Source: Hirundichthys speculiger (Eukaryota; Chordata; Actinopteri; Beloniformes; Exocoetidae). Taken from it: DNA of 64,000 nt. Of this stretch, positions 49,501 through 60,800 are shown piece after piece; the stretch's first letter is position 1; every line of letters begins with the position of its first letter. The notes under the pieces are model-generated. The model had not been told where the DNA came from. It was given only the letters and a program-made list of their open reading frames with translations, and searched no databases. The translations under genes and the position numbers were made by a program. The stretch covers positions 186,001-250,000 of the forward strand of contig JAGFBZ010002383.1 in assembly GCA_018398805.1 (NCBI GenBank), read 5' to 3'.

Positions 49501-51783
49501 TTGACCGAAAAGCAACCCCCACACATAAAAGGTCTCTGGATACTTCACTGTTGGCATGAGACAGGACTGATGGTAGCGCTTACCTCGTCTCCTCCGAACA
49601 AGCCTTCTTCCAGATGTCCGAAGCAATCGGAAAGGGGATTCATCAGAGAAAATGACTTTACCCCAGTCCTCAGCAGTCCAGTCCCTGTACCTTCTGCAGA
49701 ATACCAGTCTGTCCCTTGTGTTTTTACTGGACAGAAGTGGCTTCTTTGCTATCGTCTTTGACACCAGGCCTTCCTCCAAAAGTCTTCGCCTCACTGTGCG
49801 TGCAGATGCCCACACACCTGCCTGCTGCCATTCCTGAGTTTTGCACTGGTGGCGGCCCGATCCCGCAGCTGAAACACCTTCAGGAGACGGTCCTGGCGCT
49901 TGCTGGACTTTCTTGGGTGCCCTGGAGCCCGAGAGCAACTTCTCCCAACCATCCAAGGGCATTTTGATGATGAAGAATTTCTTTTCCAGCATGATGGAGC
50001 ATCTTGCCATAAAGCAGAAGTCATAACGAAATGGCTCTGGGAACAAAACATTAAGATTTTGGGCCCTTGGCCGGGAAACTCCCCGGATCTTAATCCCATT
50101 GAGAACTTGTGGTCAATCCTCAAGAGGCGGGTGGACAATCAAAAACCCACAAATTCCGACGAACTCCAAGCATTGATTATGCAAGAATGGACTGCCATCA
50201 GTCGAGATTTGGTCCAGAAGTTGATTAACAGCATGCCAGCGAGAATTGCAGAGGTCTTGAAAAAGAATGGTCAGCACTGCAAATATTGACTTATTGCATG
50301 AATTATGTGTAATTCTCAATAAAAGCTTTTGAAATTGATGAAATGCTTTTAATTGTATTTCATTATAACATAGAAACACCTGATAAAAACATATAAAAAC
50401 TCTGAAGCAGCAGACTTTATGAAAATGTAATATTCGTGTCATTCTTAAAACTTTTGGCCACGACTGTATTCACTCTTTACCTTATTATATCAGCCCGTAG
50501 TGTTTGAAGTCATTTCTAGTTTCTTCCTCCTCTTTGTGGTCGATCTGGATTTCTGTACTGTCTTGACGGAAGTCATGAGTTTACCCTCTTTTGGCAGGAT
50601 AAATAAGCATTTCTCTAAAATATGAAAGGAGTGGGGGGGGCAAAAAAACAAAAACAAGATGCTGAACTAGTTCACCAGCAGTAAATTATTTTGATCCTTC
50701 CCACGTTGGCCCCTCGTCGTTGAATGTTTCATGAAAACTGTCCTCATTCCTTCCCCACTTGGTCTCCCGCTGATTTTCGTGCCCGTCTGTGCTCTCCAGA
50801 TCTCCGCCCATCCCCGGCTTCCTGGACGACTATGCCTTCATCATCTGCGGCCTGCTGGACCTGTACGAGGCCAACGCTCCAGCCGGAGTGGCTGCTGTGG
50901 GCCGAGGAGCTGCAGCTCAGGCAGGACGCGCTGTTCTGGGACGACCAGGGTGGAGGCTACTTCTGCAGCAGCCCCAGTGACGGGACGGTCCTGCTGCAGC
51001 TGAAAGAGGGTGAGGAGTGAAGGCGGTGGTGGGTAGCCAGCAGAGCTGAGCGATTTTATCGATTCTGCAATATATATCGATATTTTATCGAGTATCGATT
51101 TTTTGGCCGCAAAGTCATTGGAACACTCACAAGATGTCACAAAAATTACTTTGTCCCTTTAAAATCTTTCGGAAAATGATGTAAATGTAAGATGAATATC
51201 GATATACATTCATGGAAAAAATTATTAGACCACCCTTGTTTTCGTCAGTTTCTTGTTCATTTTAATGCCTGGTACAACTAAAGGTACATTTGTTTGGACA
51301 AACATAACGATAACCACAAAGATTGCTCATAAGAGTTTTATTTAAGAGGTAATATCTTACCATTTTCCATGGTTTTCTTGATTATAACCTAAATCACTTA
51401 AGTTTTTACATCAATAGCTATGGCATTGTACTGCCAAAAACACTGCTTTTATGCATTCAGTGTTTTCTTTTCTGTCTGTTTTAGTCACATGATGACGTTT
51501 AGTGGTACCAGGTATTAAAATGAACAAGAAAGTGAAGAAAAAATGGTGGTCTAATAATTTTTTCCATGACTGTATATCGTATAGTGAGCCGAGTATTGTG
51601 TATCGTATCGCAATATTAGTGTATTGCTAGAGCCCTAGTAGCCAGACGGAGACGGAGTCTCACCGATGCTCCTCGTTCAATCAGACTGTCGCATATCGAT
51701 CTTTAAAACAGCGATGGGTGAATCAGAGAAGTCTGTGCTTTGTTCTCAAGTTCTAACTTTATAATTCATGACTATGCAGTGAG

Positions 51784-51818
<35 letters not shown>

Positions 51819-54800
51819 GAAAAACATCTGGAAGATGTGATATTAGTCATGTAGGTAGACTGTGAAGACCAAAAGCTCAACAGTCACCGGACTGCATAAA
51901 TCAGACGAAGCAGCAGACCTTGAGACGTCATCTTCTGCATCCGTGCTAGTTTGTAGCATAAAGGTCATGTTTGAGCTAAAAATATCTGACGTTTGTTTAC
52001 TTCCCAGCTCAGCAGGTAGGAAACAATGAAGGGTGAAATCAGCACTCAACAGACGTCGTCCACCACTGCTCCTTCATGTGCCGGGCCGTGGAGTGATTTC
52101 CTAATGCAACACTATTGACTTACTCAGACACCGTAGCCTCTGGCTAAAGTTAGCCGTGGGTCCAGTAACCTCAGAGGAAGATTGATGGACAGGCGAAGGA
52201 TTAATGGTACGACTGCAGTGTATCGCTGTAGCTTGGCCAGGTTTAAAGATAGATGGACCAGACTGATGAATAAGTTCAGGGTGGAAGGTCTGCAGGCGCT
52301 GCAGACGTTTAATATGATCAACACATCGAGAGTATTTCGACCACTGGCTTGAGCGAACAGAAGAGCAATGAACTGACTCGCTGCAGTACATTAAAACAAA
52401 ATAATGTTTCCATTCCAGTCCCTTTCTCTCCATCTGTTGTCCTTCACCTCATTGATCGATTCAAACGGTGGAAGCCTCGGCGGTTACGTTCTTAATATCA
52501 TACCGCATCTGCAGTTAAACCTCAAAAAAGTCAAGCAAGAAGGGATGGGTAGATGTAATAGAGGATAAAAGGAAGTAATATTGACCCCGCCATCCAACCT
52601 CAGAACTGTGTGCAGCCCTTACTCTCTCAAGGAGAACCTTTCCATCTTGAAAGCACTTGGAGACTAATGCCGTGACACTCGACTTATTTTGATCACCAGA
52701 CCCTGTAAATGTCTCCATCCTGGCTGTCAGTCCATCTGCTTCTGAGCAATTGGACCAATCCCACAGACTCTGCAGACACTCACTGGTTCTGTCACTGCTT
52801 CTTCTCATCTTTCCTTGCCTACATGTCTTTTTCTTTTTAATCTTTATTCAACAAATTCCCTTTCTTGTTCCCTTCAAACATTGAATTCACGCTTCAGTAA
52901 AAGTTGGTTCTAAAACAGACATTTCTACATGTTTCTGTTCTTGGGTGAATTTGCCTTTCATTGATGAAAGAATAACTAAATGTGATGACTGTCCCATTTG
53001 TTACACTTGGACAGGGCTTTCTGCTTAGTGCCAGATAACTCATAAATGGATGCAAACATGACAAATAAAGTGAAAATAACCTGTTAAACTACACCAGGTC
53101 AATGCATGAACCGACGCATAGATGAATCGCCCAATCATCATGGCACTGTGTTTAATATGAATGCTTTTGTCTGTTTCTATTCGACTTTTTAGATGAGATC
53201 AGCACATCTGGGTACTTTGCCTTTGCGTGATGCGATGTGTTAAATGACACTACAGTGTTCTCGTTTAGCTTTAGTGACCTTATCATCAGGCTGTCAGGTA
53301 AACGGCAATTATATTATGTCGTTGCCAGGCCTCAGTCGCCAGCATTTTGTTGATAAAAATATTCATTTGTGATAAAATTTATTGTGATTTATTTCGTGTG
53401 CCTCCGTCCAAGTGGATGAACGATGCCACCAAGTGGCCAGAGGTGTCATATCCCAACATCTGTAATTACCTTATTGAATCTCCAGGTGAAATATTCCAGA
53501 CAGTCCCCTTTCAATGAAGCGTCACATTTGATTAACATCAAAGCCAGTTCCTTTATTTTCTAACTTACCTGTGATGAAGTGAATACCGTATTTCCCGGAC
53601 TAGAAGTCGCATCGATTTGTCACATCTGTCAATAAACACATCATGAAAAGGAAAAAAATATATACAAGTTGCATCGGGCAATAAGAGCAGGTGAGAATTG
53701 AACTGTTGATGATCCCCTTCCTGCAGCAGCTGTTCAAGGACCCATCTGTGGACCCGTTCCTCCATCTGTGGACTCGTTTCCTCCATCTGTGGACCCGTTC
53801 CTCCATCTGTGGACTCGTTTCCTCCATCTGTGGACTCGTTTCCTCCATCTGTGGACTTGTTCCTCCATCTGTGGACTCGTTTCCTCCATCTTTGGACTCG
53901 TTCCTTCATCTGTGGACTTGTTTCCTCCATCTGTGGACTCGTTTCCTCCATCTGTGGACTTGTTCCTCCATCTGTGGACTCGTTTCCTCCGTCTGTGGAC
54001 TCGTTTCCTCCATCTGTGGACCCGTTCCTCCATCTGTGGACTCGTTCCTCCAACTTTGGACTCGTTCCTTTCATCTGTGGACTCGTTCCTCCATCCTCAT
54101 CTGTGGACTCGTTCCTCCATCTGTGGACTTGTTCCTCCATCTGTGGACTCGTTTCCTCCATCTGTGGACTCGTTCCTCCATCTGTGGACTCATTTTCCTC
54201 CATCTGTGGACTTGTTTCCTCCATCTGTGGACTCGTTTCCTCCATCTGTGGACCCGTTCCTCCATCTGTGGGCTCGTTCCTCCAACTTTGGACTCATTCT
54301 TTCATCTGTGGACTTGTTTCCTCCATCTGTGGACTTGTTTCCTCCATCTGTGGACTCGTTTCCTCCATCTGTGGACCCGTTCCTCCATCTGTGGGCTCGT
54401 TCCTCCAACTTTGGACTCATTCTTTCATCTGTGGACTCGTTTCCTCCATCTGTGGACTCGTTCCTCCATCTGTGGACTCGTTTCCTCCATCTGTGGACTC
54501 GTTCCTCCATCTGTGGACTCATTTCCTCCATCTGTGGACTCGTTCCTCCATCTGTGGACTCGTTTCCTCCATCTGTGGACTCGTTCCTCCATCTGTGGAC
54601 TCGTGGACTCGTTCCTCCATCTGTGGACTCGTTCCTCCATCTGTGGACTCGTTCCTCCTCCATCTGTGGACTCGTTCCTCATTTGGACCTCCACTGTGGA
54701 CTGTTCCTGGACTCGTTTCCTCCATCTGTGGACTCGTTCCTCCATCTGTGGACTCATTTCCTCCATCTGTGGACTCGTTTCCTCCATCTGTGGACTCATT

Positions 54801-57800
54801 CCTCCAACTTTGGACTCGTTCTTTCATCTGTGGACTCGTTCCTCCAACTTTGGACTCGTTCTTTCATCTGTGGACTCGTTCCTCCAACTTTGGACTTGTT
54901 CTTTCATCTGTGGACTCGTTCCTCCATCTGTGGAAGTCGGAAGTCGTCCCCATCCTTGTCTACCAGCCACAATCATCTCACCTGATGATGCTGTTTCTAA
55001 ATCGTTGCTGTTTTCCTCATTATTTATTGCACACTGAGCTAAAATGATGCAGACACATACACATATTTACAAGTAAAAACATCTTTGTGACCTGAATTAC
55101 AACAAATTGGACTAAACTGAAATATAATTGGCCTGGATGAGATGTATTATTTTTTGCAAATCTTTCCGTGTGAAGTGCCTTGAGATGACTTTGTTGTGAA
55201 CTGGCACGATAGATGTAAACTGAACTGAACTGAAACTGAAGTGACCTGTAACAGACATTAGTCATGAGTCCGCCTGCTGCTTTATTAAATTAATTCCAGG
55301 GATCCTGCAGTCTCAAAACTCATAACCCATTTCTGGAATGTTGCAGGCCAGTGAATAGGAAGACTAATGGGATATAAATATAAGTGGGTCCAGCCTTCAT
55401 GCGCTCTCCAGCCTGTCTTCAGCCTCTCATGCGCTCCTCTAACTGATGGCTGCTGGCCGGTCAGCGACGCCGACACCTTGTAGACTCGCAGACTTTTACC
55501 TTTGATCAGCCAGACCAAAGAGTCCAGTTTGAATCAAGTTTCTGATGACTTGTTTTTGCTCTCGAGCTTCACTATCTGACAGCAGACATCTGCGCTTTTT
55601 CCTCCCTCTTTCAATTTTGTCCTTTTGTCATTTCTATTCAGCTGGATATTTTTCTTTGAATTACAAAGGACTGCATGCTGTCATTGGGCTTGATTTTCTT
55701 ACTTTTTCTCTTTTTCTAATGCTTCAGAGTTGGTGGGGCTTTTTGTTCAGTTTCTTCTAGGTGTAAAGTTGCAAAACACTTGTTTTTTCTCAACACGTAC
55801 CTGATTTTCAGAGAATCAGACCTGTTGTTGTGCCTACCTTCACAGCTTCACAAAAAGTTTCCACCATGTAACATCCATGTGACAAGATTTACAGTTAGCA
55901 TGCACCTGTAACAGATGGCTTGATGCGAGCAGTTCAGGCAGGGGAGCGAGCGACCACAGATGGGCGGAGAAACCAACAGTGATTCTTGCTAAGTGTGTAT
56001 GTGCAGGACTGATCGTCCCGGCATCTGTGTGTGATTATCGCGGCTGACGTGCGAGAGTTTCCCTCATCTAAGAGGATTGACGGGGCCATTATTGTGGCTG
56101 CTCTGTGTACTGTTGAAGCCCATTAGTGACGCTACAGCTTCTGCAGCGTGGACGCCTGTCCCGGCAGCGTAGCCTGTCAGCGCAAGACAGATTAGCCCAC
56201 CGCCCTGCCACTCTGCATCTCACAGCCCTGCCGAACTGCCCTCTGCGTGTTTGCTTTTAAAAATGTACGGTGTTCCGGTTTTATTTCCGCTTTTAGTCGC
56301 AAGTGGGGATGGCTTTTATCTATACATGTTCCACTTTTAAATGGATTCCCGTTTTGACCAATCAAAACATCTAGGCTGCGTCAGGTTGAGGATGGAGACG
56401 ACCAGGTAATCTGATTCCAACTGACTCAGTAAATAAATGGCTGCAGTTCTGATTTACAACAACTGATTTTACAGTCATCATGTCTTTCTTATGTTACAGC
56501 TGTAATGAAGCACTGTTCTAGTCACACCAGCCAATCAAAAATGGCCTCTTGACACCTAGGGTCAGATCTTCCACCAAAACTCCTAAAGCCGCTATTTAGG
56601 GATAGCGGGTAGCGGGAGGGGCGTTCCCCCGCAAAGAACGCAATCTTCCACCTTGGTAAACCCGCTAACCCGCTTCTCAGGGGTTCAACTGAGGCCAAAT
56701 CACACTTTGTGGACGTTTGTGCACGTCCACATGTGAGCAGGTGGACGCACATTGATGCCATTTGGACGCGCTTTTGTACGCACCGACACGCGGGTATCGG
56801 GTGGTCAGACCACACCCTACCCACAACCTGCGATCGCAAGATACCGAGTTTGCGGAAAGGGCAAAAGACATTGCCACACATACAATATGAGTAAGGGAGT
56901 CTTCATAACGGGTAGCGGCTTTAGGGAGCGGAAGATTGCATTAGCGGTTAGCGGAGGTTCCTAAACCCGCAATTTGTGGTTAGCGGCTAGCGGGAAGTGT
57001 ACGATCGGGGCCGTATGAGTGGAAGTCGGAGAGCGATTCATTGTTGTCTTCAGAGAAATGGCCACTGTAGGCTCAGGCAGATTTCCATTAGTCTGGTGTG
57101 GTTTTACTGGGCTTCAGCCATTGTCACCTGTCTGCATTACCAGGAGCGGCTTCACAAGAATTTTTGAATTTTTAAAATTTCTTCTCATTAATTGCAACCA
57201 TCACAGTATATGCAGTCAGAAACGCAGCCCTCACCTAGCTCCTTCAGTCCAGATTTCATTGTTCCATTTTGATTTTCTTAATTTTCTTTTCTTATTGACC
57301 ACCATCTTCTTGTTTTATTCACTGGCAGCTGGCAGGCAGTGGTAATGGCACACTACCGCCATCAGGTGGCACGGAGTGGTAGTTCGCTTACTCAGTGGAT
57401 CCTCAAGGGTCTATAACTGTAAATGGAGACACGAAAGAACCAAGTTGGACCTGTTACGATTCCAGCCTCATAAGTTTCTCCCAAGACCCTCCACTTATGA
57501 AAACCACCTATTAGTCCCAAAGAAAAGAAAGACTTCTGCTGTCCGGAAGTATTTTGGATTTTGATGTACAGCAGAAAAGGATGTTGTGCAAAAACATGGT
57601 GTGATCTAGTTACCACAAGAGGCAACACCATGAACCGTTACCAACATTTAGAGAAGCACCAAAGCTCGCTGTATCCCAAATGTAAAAAAGGTCATGCAAA
57701 AAGTGATGATGTCATTGAAGCATGCCACAACTTATGAGCCATTTCGGACGATAATGGCTCATGAAAATAAGGACTGGTGGACTCGACAGGCGTAAAGACA

Positions 57801-60800
57801 TGCTGTCAACACAGCAGGTAAATATGGGTCTGAAAACATTATCAGATCTATTGATTTTTTTTTTCTCCATCTTGCTTGTATCGTTAGTCCGGTTCACCTG
57901 CCAGAATTTTATGAGTCGAGATGAAATTAAAAAACGTGACCTTTTATGTCACAACAACCATGTCTGTGAGAAAAAACGGTATTTCCCCCAAATGACCTCA
58001 GCCCCCGTTGAGGCCGCTTCAGTTTAAAAATGGCAGAGTTACGATAGACTTTCAAAAAGGGAAACGAACATAATGAGTTTTTCATGTGCTGTGTTTCTGT
58101 CATGCGTGTCTGACTGCATGAATCATGTGTGCTGGTGGTATTTCCCTCACAGCTGTGCACGTGTATGCGACCTCTTTCCATGGAGCTCCTCGATCTGGAA
58201 CGTACGGCAAGAAAGAAGCAAATTATTCATGCACTCTGGTCATGCATGAGTGTTCTCATGTCTCCGTGTGATTGGTTATTCAAGCTTGTCATGGAAGAAA
58301 AATGTAGACTATCCAGTGCACGGTATAATTCAGTGTTTCCCTGAGGACTTTTTTTTTTAAAGTTGCGGGGGCAGAATATTATTTGATCTGGGACGTGCGC
58401 GTGGTGCGCTCAAATATCAGTTGCTGCATAAATAGGAAATACTGAGGCATTTGGCAACGAATTTAATCATGCTCCACGTGTCCTGTTGTCATTTATTTAT
58501 GGAAAATTGAAGTGCTGAAAGGCAAGCCTTATGCTGCCTTTGAGGAGCAACAAATTAATCTTGAACCTCGCAAACGTACCGCTGGATGGGAGGTTGTGTG
58601 ATCTTCAGAGCGCGACAGAGCAAAGATGTGTCGTGTCCCTTTTTCTATGGGAATCTGGTAAACTTGACTGAATGTGTTCTTGTATGATTAAAGCGGCCTT
58701 CTCCTTACACATGCATTTCAAAAAAGATGCTTCCAAACAAAAACAAAAAAAGATACTCATGATAGACCCGACTGGTTGCTGAGATGTAGCTTTGCACGAA
58801 TGATCAGTTACTTATGTATATCGACATATAATTAATTGATTTGTAGGTTAGTTTGTGTGATTTATGAATTTAGGTATATCTTATTTATAAGTATATACAC
58901 TAGAATGTGTTCTAGTGAGGCATTTAATCAGCAGTTAAATGATACACTGACCACGACAGAGATGCAAAGTGGATTTATTCTCCAAGTTGTATACAATTCA
59001 GAGAAGTCATTAACTCACCTCACAGAATGCAGGATGATCAGAAAAGACAATTTGCCAGTAGAAAACAGCCATCTTTAAACATCACATGAAAACATGGAGA
59101 CCTTGAAATAAATTCTCTAGTCACCTATGTGTCAAAACTTAGCGACTTGATGGAGCCAGAATAATAAAAAGAAGTGATGGACTTCAACAGACCAGAATCT
59201 AGAACATAAATCATGGACTTATGAATCAGCATTATACATTTAGGCCTCAAAATGCAGTTTTAATATTACAGTTTGTAAGTTATATTTGCCAAATGTTTGT
59301 GTAAACATTCCTCTTAAAAAACATCTTTAAACATTCTCCATTACACAGAGTTTTATCAGATGGCAGTTTTAATTTTTTTTTTTTTTTCCCAATCCTCCTT
59401 TAGTCTGGCCTTGAAATATGTACAATTACTCTGCAATCCCTGTTAGCTTCATTTCAAAACAAAAATGCATCGAGTTACACCCTCCGGTTGCTGAGATGTG
59501 CTCATTTTTAAATCAGGCATGCCGTTCCCCAGCAGGAATTCGCGAGGAAGGGATTAATGTTGATTTCACGGTCCGTATTTTATCAAAACCGTTAAAAGTA
59601 GCCATCTGTGCATAATTTAACAGATTCCTGATGCAGCGACGGCAGCGGCGGGCCACCGAGCTAGAGTTTCTTACTTTTTGTGAATGGATTTGTCAGGTTT
59701 TCGTTGCTATTTGTAGTTTTTGACCAAATATGGCAATTCGACTGGTAATTTGCTTTTGTCCGTTGCCACATCTGAAGCCCCCCCCCCAAAAAAAAAAAAC
59801 AAAACAAAAAAAAAAAAAAACCACATGCACAGTCAAGCATCTGCATTGTTGAGGAGCAGATCTGCAGACAGGCCACGGGTCATGAGAAGCTCCCCTCCAG
59901 GTTCTCACCAGAGACTGATAAGAGATAAGGGCCAATCACTTGACGCAGCTCAGTCATGAGGTCATTGTTGAGTTCCTGCATATCACGGCACTCAAACTCT
60001 GAGCCGGTGGGACACCGGGGGGGGGGAAAGAAGAGATAATGCGTTTAAATTATTAATGCAGTTACTCGTGATAACATCCGTGTTCAAACTCATCCAAACT
60101 GCTTCACGCTTGGCTTCAAAAAGATAATGACTGATTTGTCAGTTGTTCTGAAGAGTTTTTTTTTTTCTGTTCGTTTAATAGAACAATTTACCCTCAAATC
60201 ATCATCTCGTTTCCACTTCACTGCTTTGGTATGACGCTAATAAGGATAACAGACCAAACGTGGCAGACGCCTGGTCATTAGAATAATATTGATGAATCAC
60301 TTTCAACCCTCTTCAACCTTTCTCCTTCCACGTCAATACTTGTTGTGAAACTTCAGTTGGTTCTGGCGTTTTGTCGCTGGTTTAAAAAAACTGTGGGATC
60401 AGTGGCTAATTTACTTTTGCTTGCAAGGCAAGGAGTAAAACTGAAATGATCTGCAGATGAACCCTCTTGGATGTCAACCGAAAGCCATGATTAGTTTGAC
60501 CAGCCGTCCTAATGCTTATCTTCTTTGATACTAAGGGCCCGATCTTCCACCAGATCTCCTAAAGCCGCTATTAAGGGATAGCGGGTAGAGGGAGGGGCGT
60601 TCCCCCGCAAAGAACGCAATCTTCCACCCTTGCCTAAACCTGCTATCCCACCTGCGCTAACCGCTATATTATGCATAGGAGTGGTTAGGACGTTCCACCT
60701 GTTAAACCAATCAGTGCGTCAGCAGCCATTGCCTTTAAGAGCAGGTTGCGCTACCCACAAACTGCTATGGAGCGTCTTTTCATCCAGATTTGAGCAGCTC

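Noticed and set aside
53691..55037. Overlapping plus-strand open frames of 405-448 codons
   Set aside because: They are different frames of the same 20/21-bp minisatellite; no unit contains a stop. No splice sites or family similarity.
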